This document shows positions 11,526 to 21,559 of a stretch of DNA of 64,000 nucleotides, in pieces. Source of the DNA: Mermis nigrescens (Eukaryota; Nematoda; Enoplea; Mermithida; Mermithidae); contig JAVLUZ010000196.1 of the NCBI GenBank assembly GCA_036768485.1, positions 496,001-560,000 of the forward strand. The letters are read 5' to 3'. The notes under the pieces are model-generated. The model saw only the letters and a program-made list of their open reading frames with translations, did no database searches and was not told the DNA's origin. The position numbers and the translations under genes were made by a program. Numbering within the stretch: position 1 is the first letter of the stretch; each line of letters opens with the position of its first letter.

Positions 11526-12148
11526 CTGAAGAAGATAGACGCAGTAGAAGCAAAAGGATTCTGTGCGAATCTTGGCATATCCCATCTCAACAGTTTATGG
11601 CCCGATCCGGAAATTGAGGGAAACCTTGGCAATTTACGCGAACATTCAGAACGCATGAAAGGGCTCAAATTTTTTTCTCTCAAGTAGACTGCTTTTTCCA
11701 TTTTATTGAGCTTTCAAGGATTCTGGTTTTGAAAGGTCGAACTGATTGCTTTTCTTAAAATAAGTAATTACAGACTTATGAATATTTTGTTCAAAGTCAC
11801 CATCAATCGAAAATTATTTCCTTCTATATTTTGTTGAATAAGGAAGATTGAAATCAACGCTGCTATGAATTGCTAAAACAGACGAGAAGTGTGCAAAAAA
11901 GGAACAAAATAATTTCTATAAAAGTCTCTTCATCTTGATTGACCCTGCTAACTTTCCTCAGATCAAAATGCTCCTCCTCGAAAGGGAGACAATGTAAACG
12001 GAATTATATTGTAAAGCATCGAATATTATTGAAATGTCTAGAGTTAACTGCGGCTGAAGCATATAAACAAATCAATGATGCGGATCAAATGATCGAATTC
12101 AAGCCCACTCCAGAAATAACAATCGGCGATATCGCTGAATATCGCTGA
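11526..12148 (+). CDS. Candidate two-exon 3' part of an unknown gene
   Basis: Exon 11526-11683 follows ggtagacacag and ends before the donor GTAGAC. Exon 11962-12148 follows a very good acceptor with branch point (tgctaactttcctcag) and ends with TGA. The join is phase-compatible (two bases plus one). The first exon reads IDAVEAKGFCANLGISHLNS and EGNLGNLREHSERMKGLK. The second reads ILLKCLELTAAEAYKQINDA and IEFKPTPEITIGDIAEYR. The last few codons run into a GATATC repeat at about 12120, so the natural end may differ. No family was recognised and no upstream exon was found. Codon texture and splice fit are the only support. Confidence 0.35.
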
Positions 12149-12272
12149 CTGTTTTTGCGGTTCAAAATTACCCATAATTTCCCGATTTTTTGTAAGAAAT
12201 CGCTGACTAAAATAGGAAGAATAGGATCTATCTCTATTTTTCTGGATATCATCGCCAATATTTTATATATAC

Positions 12273-12438
12273 TATAGTCTGTTTCACATAACTTCGTGCA
12301 TAAATACTAAGAATTTTCAACGACAGCAAGCCGAGGGTTTCGATAAATATATATCAGATCAATGCTATAATCGCAATCTGTCAGCTTATTGTCGGAGACA
12401 GTTTTAAAAGTTATGACCGAAGTTGTGTGAAACAGAGG
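12273..12438. mobile_element. MITE copy 1 (TATAGTCTGTTTCACA ends)
   Basis: About 166 bp, near-palindromic, running from tatagtctgtttcacataac to gttgtgtgaaacagag. The centre contains gctataatcgcaatctgtc. The TA at the outer edges fits a Tc1/mariner-type TA target. Three further copies are in this window. Confidence 0.8.
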
Positions 12439-12635
12439 TAAGTTAGAATCGGTGGTTTTTAAATAGGCATACTTTTTCAAGCGCATAAAACAAGTTAGGT
12501 AGGCATTCTTAAGATATGGGAGCTAGAGACTACAAAATTAATAAACACTGAAAAATATATTGTGTAATAAAAGTTATCCAAATGACATGTAATCATGCGG
12601 ATGAATTGTAAATGCGCTGTGAATGTAGTGGTTCG

Positions 12636-12700
12636 CTTAGGTAGGTAGGTATACAATGACTATTTTTATAGGTAGGTAGGTAATGTATGTACGTATGTAC
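12636..12700. repeat. TAGG/TACG microsatellite
   Basis: Two short runs of (taggtagg) followed by tgtatgtacgtatgtac. Confidence 0.8.
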
Positions 12701-13060
12701 ATAAAAGTGAAAATATTAACATCTTAGAAGTAAATTATGCAAGTCAATCAATTCACAATAAATTCTAGCCTGGCACTACCATTTTTATGCTTTTAAGGAG
12801 GAAAACATTTTGTTCGCTTATGAATAAGTAAAAATCGTACAATATGAAAAATACAATGGGGTTGTTTATTCAAACAGAACATTGCCTTCTTTCACATTTT
12901 TCCCAAAAATTAGGGTAAACAGTCTATGCATGATCCAGGTCAATATCTCAACATGCACCCATCTGGATTAAGAAATAACGAATAATGGTAGGTAACAGAA
13001 AATAGAGAAAATTTCTGAAAATTCGTTTCGTAGAAAGGGGTTGACACTTGACAGAATAGC

Positions 13061-13229
13061 TATAGTCTGGTTAACACAAGTTTAGGCATAAATTTTAAAA
13101 ATTATGTTCGACAATAAGTCGACAGATTGCGATTATAGCATTGATTTGATATATAGTTATCGTAATCCGTCGGTTTACTTTCGAAAAAATTCTTAAAATT
13201 TATGCCCAAACTATGTGAAACAGACTATA
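13061..13229. mobile_element. MITE copy 2
   Basis: 169 bp bounded by tatagtctggttaacac and tatgtgaaacagactata. The interior matches copy 1 in opposite orientation (gattgcgattatagcattga). The terminal TA is present on both sides. Confidence 0.85.
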
Positions 13230-13499
13230 GTCTAGTGAAAAATAGCTCACTGTATAAAAATTAAAGTAGGTATATTTTCACGAGACCTGTGCATTACAAA
13301 ATTATAAGAGCACTTCAAAGCAGCAATGATCATCATAGGTAGCGCGATAGCGCTACCTATAATATACTTGGCCATCCATTTTTCTTATATGTTTATCACA
13401 GCGAGTGCAAAATTTGTTTCCCCCCTCACAGCTATGACGGCACACATCTGGGAGGTGCGGTTTTTTCTTACTCGATGGATAATTAGAAAATTCGATGCC

Positions 13500-15960
13500 G
13501 GTCTTTCTTTTTGTTTACACTCAATACCGAGTTAGCAATGAGCGTGTAAAGTGTAAACCAAAAATCAAATAATTTGCGGAGGCCAATTTTTTTAAAATGT
13601 TGCTCCCGAGCTGTAGATTACGAATCTGACCTTAAAATTTCTTTACACTCGATGGCTGTTGCACAAAAGTGTAAAGTATACGTGTTTTTACTCTTTGCGT
13701 GTCCTTCAGCTTATCTAACTCAATTTTGGTTTCTGTGCAGTCCAATCAGTTTTATAATGTAGAGGGTTGCAAAATCTCAAAACCGAATTTTTTCTCTTAT
13801 AATGCAATATTTCTTTATCTGTGATCGTTTTAGTGTAAAGGGTTCGAAACGAAAAACGATATTTCTTCAACTACTCCGCTAAGTAGGCGGAACATGCTAA
13901 TTATGCTTAAAAGGTGCCCTGACCTTAGCGTTACAGATCCCAGCTTATTTTGTTTCTATACACCCAATATTGCGGTATTAGCACAAGTGTAAAGTTTACA
14001 CCGAGAAGCATTTTTGCGCCCAGAGCGTCGTAGATGATGAATTTTTTAAAAAATGTTCTCCGTAAGGTCAGAATAACGAATCTGACCTTCAAACTTTTCT
14101 ACAGCCAGTGTTTGTTGAGGTATGAAGAGGTGAACTTTGAATTATACCTACATCTATTTTCTAATGCCGATAGATAACTCCGTATTGCATATTGTTTGAT
14201 CAGATTTTTCTTGTTTCAGAGGTTTTTGACTCGTCTTTAATAAATAATTATTTTTATCATCATAAATGCACTATTCTTAAGTTTCAGTAGAATGATGAAT
14301 ATTTTTCAAAATAGTATAATCAAGCTGAAATCTCCCAATATGTCGAGTTGGCGCAGTGGTTGACAACTCTGTTCTCGGATGCGGTCTTAAAAGAAGAATG
14401 ATGGTTCGAATCTTCTGAATGCTAACTTTTTTTCATTTTTTTATTCTTTTGGCAAAACCATGCACTTTATTTGACTTATTCATCTATTTAGGTTCTGCAG
14501 ATAACACTTTTTTGTTTTTTGAATTTCGCCTCAGTTCTCGAATGGGAGTGTAAAGAGTACGAAAATCTGGGGGTGAAAAGACACATTTTGGCCGAGTTTT
14601 CGACTTATTTATGTCTGCCAACAACTCCGGTTATGAGTTTTAGGAAATTTTCCTGACAGAAATGTACTACGGATCAAGGGCTAATGCAAACTTTTCTACA
14701 ATCAATACGCAGTTAGTACCAGGGTTTTAAACTTTACACTCTAGTGGATGAGGTAAAAAACAGATTTTTTTCCAAGATTTCTCTGCCAACTTTTTCGGTC
14801 ATGAGTTGGGGTGAATTGAATAGAATAGAAATAAAGTAACTTCTAATGGCTACACGTCGAAGCAAGTCGCGTTCAAAAAAACGTAATATTGAGCTGTTTA
14901 TGGGGTGTAAAGTTCAAAATCTGAGGTGTAAAGTGGGCGAAAAAACATGTTTTTTCGTATTTTGATTGGTAATTCATATCAAATATTTTGCGGAACATAA
15001 GTTAGGCACATACAAACGTACTACAATCAAAGGGCAACAAACTGGCCCGAATCGAATTTATTTACATTCAATGGGGCGTTAGGTTCAGATTTTTAAAGTT
15101 TACAATGTGGTGGGCAGTGGAAAATACGTGTTTGTACATTTTTTGTTCGCCACTTTCTCTATTCAGAAGTCGGGCGAGGTCGAATAGGATAAAAATAAAG
15201 TACTTTCTAAGGGGTACGCGTCACAGCAAATTGCGTTTGTTTACATCAGTATTTAGCTTTTTCGGTAGGTGGAAAGTCAAAAAAATGGGGGAGTTAAATG
15301 TGTTTCTGTCTTGGATTTTCTGTCAAGTTCTGGGTCATGAGTCTGGACATAATCTCAAGTCTAAAAATGAACCAGAAACCAAAGGTGATACGCCACACTG
15401 CATATTAACTTTAGTTCTAGAGCCTTGTGGAAGCTTGACTTTTTCTAAAGTCTAAAAATGAACCAGGAATCAAATGTGAGACGCTAGTTGAGCGCCTTTC
15501 CTTACACTCAACAGTGGTGTAAAGTAGTTTGCAACTGATGTTTATTTGTTCTCGGGTTATTGTGGAGACTCAATTTTTTCATAAATCTTTATCGTAATAT
15601 CTGAGTAATATTAGAATTACGAATCCGACTAAAGTCTTCTTTACACTCGGTGGTTGCGTAAGGTTTACACTGCATATTAACTTTAGTTCAAGAGCCTTGC
15701 GGAAGCTTAATTTTTTTGCAAAATGTTCTACGTAAAATCATAATTGGGAATCTGACTGTCAGTTTTCTCTACACCTAGTAGTAGTGTAAAGTTTGCACTA
15801 TTCATTTGTTGTTAATATGTAGTTTATACTACAAATTTATTTTACTTCCAAATCTAAGCATTAGTGTTCCTTACACTTGATATTTGCGTAAAGTTTTTGA
15901 GTTTTTGCTGAAAAACTTTGATCTGTTTAAATAATGTAAGATTGTCTTGTTTAAAAAGGA
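13500..15960. repeat. Degenerate repeat field with paired TTTACAC / GTGTAAA
   Basis: Phrases such as ctttacactcgatgg...aagtgtaaag occur again and again (about 13515, 13640, 13980, 14730, 15500, 15640, 15770, 15880), usually TTTACAC first and GTGTAAA 15-30 bases later, so each could form a hairpin. Recurrent neighbours are acgaatctgac and gaattacg. The stretch 15795-15935 reappears at 61860-61985. Nothing coding is evident. Confidence 0.6.
14342..14434 (+). ncRNA. Pol III-like unit: degenerate tRNA or tRNA-derived SINE head
   Basis: An A-box TGGCGCAGTGG at 14349-14359 matches the consensus TRGCNNAGYNGG. A B-box core GGTTCGAAT is at 14403-14411. A run of T follows at 14427-14434 as a possible Pol III terminator. 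The acceptor and T stems do not pair properly, so a working tRNA is unlikely. A tRNA pseudogene or SINE head fits better. Confidence 0.5.
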
Positions 15961-15968
15961 TAATGCTG

Positions 15969-16841
15969 ATGTTAAGAACAATATTGTTTTCCGCGTTCTT
16001 GGACTGTTGTCATTATTGTGGCATGTTACTGTATGTGTTTACTGACTGATGTACTGAAATCACGCTGATTAAAAGTAGTGCAATAGCAAAGAAAAATGCT
16101 CCGATGGAAAAAAAGATGAATATACTTGGAATTGTGGATTATTAAGGATGTAAAAGGAGGGACTAGGAAAAATTTACCTAAAGTCGCAAAATCTGCTAAA
16201 AATCACACTTTCTCTAAGCAACGCAAAAAATCGAAGTATATTCTGCGGCCTCTAAAAAAGCATCTTTTTTAAATAATGTTCAAAGTTTCAGATAAGAGTG
16301 TATAAACAAAATCTGTAATGTTTATTTTTTTAAATTGCTGGCAAGTAGCAACGCTGACTAGCTTCGTATCCTGATTGATAGAAAACTAAGTGGTATTGTA
16401 TTTGAAGTTGTTTTATTTTGTTTTGAGCATTAAAGCAAGCAAGCAAAGCAGGGCCGATTGATTAGTGCACACAATCGTTAAGGGCATGCTAGTGTACCTA
16501 CATTTAGTCTGTTTCAAATCAACTTACGCGTTTCCTACTGTTTTAAACCATTCATTCAATTGACTTAGAAAGACTGTTAGTTTACTCAATATCATTGCCC
16601 ATATCTACTGCATAGCTAATGTACTCCTTTTTCAATCATCTTATGGTTAAATATTTATTTTAATCTGTTGGCCGCAGAATACACTTCGATTTTTTGCGTT
16701 GCTTAGGGAAAGTGTGATTTTTAACAGATTTTGCGACTTTAGGTAGATTTTTCCTAGTCCCCTCCTTTTACATCCTTAATAATCCACAATTTCAAGTATA
16801 TTCATCTTTTTTGTTCCATCGGAGCATTTTTCTTTGCTAGT
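15969..16841. mobile_element. Fold-back element copy 1 with shared left flank
   Basis: The left arm (16083-16250, tagcaaagaaaaatgctcc to attctgcggcc) is the inverse of the right arm (16670-16841, ggccgcagaat to ggagcatttttctttgctagt). The arms are about 168-172 bp and highly similar. The interior is 419 bp. The 114 bp left of it (15969-16082, gttaagaacaatattgtttt...) are also present next to the second copy. No open reading frame is in it, so it is non-autonomous. Confidence 0.85.
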
Positions 16842-17322
16842 TATAAATAGGCGCACAAACTTTCTCTTTAAAATTATATGATTATAGCATTTTCGAAGAC
16901 TTCTTCTGAAAACATCCTTTGCTGTAAATTGCTTTAGCTCGTGTTTCATGTTTCGTGATTCGTGAAACACACTACAGACTATTTTAGATGGATCAATCTA
17001 CTAAGGCCGGGGATTAGCCGAGAAAATATAACATCAATACATTATCCAATCACAGAATAATAAATGATAAAAATACCACACAAAGATATCAATTTCACAG
17101 TTTATCATTTGCACTGACTTCACAAAATGCTAGATGACTTCTTGAGAAACCACGATACATCATACGGGTCCGCACACTATTTCGGGAACCAATCTAAAGG
17201 ATTAGAAAGGATTGGTAACAATTGAACGACGCAATGAAATGTCCGTACTTGTAATTTATATCTCTACCAAAAAACTGTATTTTTCTAGACAGAAAACTCA
17301 GTGAATTTTTCTTCCTTCTTAG

Positions 17323-17485
17323 TCTCCCTAATCTCAGGGCATTAAAAAACGAGCCGGCGACATCTCTCGCTGTGAACGAAATTCTAGCCGCACCAGCTTC
17401 CGGATCTTTCACGCTACTCGGGCTCCTTGCTGCGCTTATGGTCAATAAAACGTTAACTTGTGTAACTTCGAAAAATCCATTCTAA
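17323..17485 (+). CDS. Candidate terminal exon of an unknown plus-strand gene
   Basis: It follows a strong acceptor (gaatttttcttccttcttag). Read with one base completing a split codon, it gives 53 residues to a TAA: LPNLRALKNEPATSLAVNEI, then LAAPASGSFTLLGLLAALMV (a hydrophobic stretch) and NKTLTCVTSKNPF. The other two frames stop at once. No upstream exon was located and no family was recognised. A chance open stretch behind a polypyrimidine tract is the alternative. Confidence 0.3.
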
Positions 17486-17789
17486 ACTGTGTAGTAGCAC
17501 CTAAGCTGCAGTTATTAAGCCAAAATGTCGACCGTTAATTAATGTTCCTTAAAAGATTCACAAGGTCATTCGAGGCCTTCTTCAATACCCCACACTCAGG
17601 TGTGATCTCTAGTCCAAATCCACTTTTTCAATTTATGTGCGGGTTTTTCATATTATTTTTTATATTATTTTTCTCATATTTTTCATATTAATCACAGTAA
17701 TATCTGCTAGGAAATTTCTAAGCGACTTATGAAACAAAAATATTACGTCTTGTTTATTATTTAATGTCTTCCAAGTACGAAATTGGCCA

Positions 17790-18235
17790 TCGGAAGCAAA
17801 CGTGACACAAACATTTGAATCGGGTCAGGCCATGCCCTCGGGCTATATAAGGGCAGCGACCGAATTCCGAGGGGTCTGGTGGTGCAAAACTGGCAAAAAT
17901 AAAAAAAACATGCCAAAAATTCGATTCTGGGGGTCTTTTGATTTTTGGCGGGGTCTACCGGATTCTCAGGGAGGGGGTGTAAACCATTGGTGGGCAGCAT
18001 TAAAATTCTAGGGCAAGATTTTTAAAGGTCAAAAAATGGCTTAAAAATGGTGATATGGCGGAAAAAAACCCAGACAAAAAATTTTCAAAACTCGAATTCT
18101 GCGGGGGGGGGTATTTCGGTTTAGAAAGGGAGGGGTATTCGGCCTTCTGGGACGCAATGTGCATACCCCAGCACCTCGTCCCCACACACGTGTGGTGTGA
18201 ACTCCAACGCCCACGTGTACCTCGGACTCAGCATG
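17790..18235. repeat. G/C-run interspersed element, long copy or two adjoining copies
   Basis: It contains gattctgggggtcttttgat, ggtgggcagcattaaaattct, gtcaaaaaatggcttaaaaatgg, a (G)9 run at 18104-18112 and a cccacgtgtacc end. The order of these blocks matches the copies at 47420 and 55940. Confidence 0.6.
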
Positions 18236-18239
18236 CATT

Positions 18240-18407
18240 TATAGTCTGTTTCACACAACTTCGTTCATAAATTCTAAAACTATCTCCGACAATAAACTGA
18301 CCGATTGCGATTATAGCATTGATCTGATTTATAATTATCGTAAGCCTCAGCCTACTGTCATGAAAATTCTTAGAATTTATGCACGAAGTTATTGTAAACG
18401 GACTATA
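18240..18407. mobile_element. MITE copy 3
   Basis: 168 bp from tatagtctgtttcacacaac to gtaaacggactata, with the shared interior gattgcgattatagcattga. It is inserted just after the G/C-run element ending near 18235. Confidence 0.85.
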
Positions 18408-19089
18408 AGTTGCCGCCAAATTATTTTTACGCGTCTTGTGATTTTTTTCTAGTGATAGTCGTAGTGAAAATGTACCTACCCATAGAGCTGGCTTAACCTA
18501 GAGGTCAAAAATAATTATTAATGCTTTCAGATATGCTTTTTCTTAAAAATTAGAAAATTATGTTACCATTAAAGTAAGAACTTACACTAAATTTTAAAAT
18601 ATAGTAATGCTAGTGTTTTCATTTATAATTCGTGAAATATTAGAGCAATACGAAATTATATAAATTAATAATACGCCGTACGTTTTAAGGTTTAGCAGAG
18701 TATAATGACGCTACGTTGAAATTCGGGAGAGTCGCAACTGTGTAGGTATTAAGGCATAAAAATTTAAAGCTTTTGAAGTGTTGAGTAATTCCTCAAAAAC
18801 TCATTCTTAGTTGAGACTTTGCGCGCTACAGCTTTAACATTGTTCTTCATTCTTCCACTGTTAAGAGTCAATGTCTGTAAGAATCACCTTGCTGTAATAG
18901 TGACTTACATAAGCAAAAAATAATTTTTCTTGGTTTTAACATATATTACACAACTTTTTACGCTGATTCCGAATCTGAAAACCGTTTTACACAAAAATGA
19001 CTTTTTGCTGACTTATAGGGGTGTAAAGTGTGAAAAATCGGAATATGTGCCGAATTTCATATGTTGATTGATATTTTCCAGAATAATAA

Positions 19090-20190
19090 ACATTTTTCAA
19101 TGCAATTTTTTTCAAATTACAGAATATTAAATGGGCTTTACAAAAAGTATAAAAAGTTTGTTTACCGGATCATCCCACAGAATACAGCAGTCATTAAAAG
19201 TCAAAAATATGAATTTTTGCACAAGCAACATTTTTACTTTTTTAGCCATAAGTCCAGAGTGGTCATACAGAATCGAACCTTATTTCACCACAATATGTGC
19301 CACCTATGTACCCGTTTCTGTGTAAAAAATGTAGGATATGTGATAAATAGTTATTGACCACTTTTGACAAACGTGAAATTAACTCACGTGTTCAAATTTC
19401 AAAATTGATTCATTTGTGCCATAAAAAATTTAATGTTTCGATCTATAACTCCAGAACTGTGAAACATTGTGCGACTGCATTATACCACAGCTTGTATCAT
19501 CTATGTGCCTAAGTGCTTGCAAAAGATCATGCTTATACCTTAACTGGTTGTTGACCATTTCTGACAAACGGTCATTGAACTCAATTGGTCAAAGTCTAAA
19601 AAATCATACATGTGTGTTACAAATAAGTTTCCTTTTGAGCTGTAATTCGAAAAATAAAATTCATCTTGTGGCCACATTACACCACAATTTGCACTATCTA
19701 TTTGCCTAATTATATTCAAAAATCCATCCACATATGTTTGATATTTATTGACCATTTGTGGACTACGTAAACTTGGCTCCATTAATCAAAATCAAGAAGT
19801 CACACATTGGTGCTTCAAAAAATTTTTCTTTCGGCTCTGTAACCCAAGAATTAGTACACATTTTTCAAGCGCATTACACCACAGTCTCTACCATATATGT
19901 CCCTAATTGTATACAAAAAAATCATCTGCACATTCCACGTACTTATCAATCAGCCATATTTCACAAGTGTGAACTTGACCTAATTGGTCAAACTGAAGAA
20001 ATGCATGCTTTTGTTTCAAATAATTTTATTTTCTATTTCTAACGAGAAGTAAAATCTATCTGGTGACCATAATATGCCACGGTTCGCACTATCTATTTGC
20101 CTAATTGCATGCAAAAAATTCATACATATATGTTGGATTATATTTATTTATTATTTGTACCTGTAGAAAATCCTAACATAAAGGAATGTT
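19090..20190. repeat. Diverged tandem repeat, period about 197 bp, five to six units
   Basis: The phrase ttacaccaca...gcactatctatttgcctaattg...caaaaaatcat recurs starting near 19283, 19481, 19678, 19873 and 20071, spacing 195-198. Each unit also carries ttgaccatttctgacaaac-like and caattggtcaaa-like phrases. Units are only partly alike, so the array is old. It ends at the 3' end of the small gene at 20206. Confidence 0.8.
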
Positions 20191-20205
20191 TCATATCGTC
20201 AAAAT

Positions 20206-20732
20206 TCAATTGTCAAAACATTCTGAATGAATCAATGTGTCTTCAACGTCATCTGCCTCATCATCTGGATTTGGGTCTGGTTGGAAAAAATCTCCTGAGC
20301 AGTCATCTTCATCAGTTTCAGTTGGGTCAATTGCTTCTCTTTTTCGTGCTTCCCGCGACCAAAATCCTGCAATTTGCTGCCATGATAAAAACTCAGATTG
20401 CTTGAATTGGGGCAATCTTCGCATTTCAGTTGCAGTCTCCCTTGGATCGCACTTTCTTCGAGTCTTAATTTCATCATCAAATTTTTAATGAAAATATTGG
20501 CGCTGGTTTTCTGTGACTGCTTTACAAGATCTTTTTGCCTTAAAGCCCAGCCAGTTGGTAATCTTTGGATTGAATCATCATCTGCAAGTAGTAAAGCGGG
20601 CCCTTCTGGAGTCTCCGTGCTTAAGTATAGCACGTGCTTAAGCATAGAGATTCCATCTGGACCACGCACGCTCTTAGTACACTTGCACTTAGCCGCTTGA
20701 ATCACCAAATTTTTGGCTATACTACTACTCAT
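20206..20732 (-). CDS. Small unknown gene, about 175 residues, with one apparent -1 shift
   Basis: The ATG at 20732 opens a frame reading KCKCTKSVRGPDGISMLKHV, YLSTETPEGPALLLADDDS and QRLPTGWALRQKDLVKQ. Near the five-A run (20482-20486 on the plus strand) the natural text moves to another frame: KFDDEIKTRRKCDPRE, MRRLPQFKQSEFLSWQQIA, FWSREARKRE, then a strongly acidic tail (DPTETDEDDCSGDFF...DDEADDVEDT) and TGA at 20206. Adding one A makes 528 bases, an exact 176 codons. If the first frame is followed without a shift, a 166-residue M/Q-rich product ends at 20232. I prefer the shifted reading because of its composition. An AATAAA lies on the minus strand at 20148-20143. A soluble nuclear protein is possible; I recognise no family. 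Confidence 0.5.
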
Positions 20733-21062
20733 ACGCGTGAAGCGCCCAACAATGCACAGTCGGTTATCCAGGACGGGCGGAGTTAATCAATTTTAATTTG
20801 CATAACTAGCTAGCAGCCTCCCCCATGCTACTGTTACTACACATAGGCGTGAAGCGCTCAAGTATCCACAGTCGGATATCCAGGACGGGCGGAACCAATT
20901 AATTTTAATTCGCATAAGTAGCTAGCAGCCTCCCACCATGCTACTGTTACTAAACATAGGCGTGAAGCGCCCAACAATGCACAGTCGGTTATCCAGGACG
21001 GGCGGAGCCAATTAATTTTAATTTGCATAACTAGCTAGCAGCGTCCCCCCATGCTACTGTTC
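20731..21062. promoter_or_regulatory. Three 112 bp tandem repeats with GC box and octamer, at a gene start
   Basis: Units begin near 20735, 20847 and 20960. Each has GGGCGG (GC box), ATGCAAAT on the minus strand (ATGCGAAT in the middle unit), gcgtgaagcgc, and catgctactgtt. The minus-strand gene starts in the leftmost unit: its ATG followed by AGTAGT aligns with ATG and AGTAAC in the other two units. The copies are 85-95% alike by eye. The arrangement looks like a multiplied promoter and first-exon segment. Promoter function is inferred from motif content only. Confidence 0.55.
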
Positions 21063-21559
21063 TAATTTTAGATCAGTTTTAGTTTAACTATCTTGGTTCA
21101 CTGCACGTTGAAGCATTGCCACACCGTTCTATTTTTGCATGTTTTTCGAACTTCGAGACATGTAGGTTCTGCAGCTTATGAGACAAAACTTATGTGTGCA
21201 ATCATTTTATTTCTATAGCTTATGAGACAAAACTTATGTTATTCATTCTCATCTTATTTATAGCTCATGTGGGGTGAGTGAGTAGGGTATACGGTTGAAA
21301 AGTAATTTATTAATTTCTACTCTTTTTCCAGAGAAAAAATTTAAAAAAAGAATAAATAAATAAAAATAAATAAATAAATAAAAATAAGCATCGAATTTGG
21401 ACATCAGGCTATACAATAATAATACAACACCTTAATCAATCAATATCAGAAAAAAACAAGCCAAATAAAAATTTACAGAGAATTAGCCAGGCAGCAACAA
21501 CATATAGCAAGCGCTCAATACAAATTCCTACAACACAACGCATTAGTACGACGCATGGG

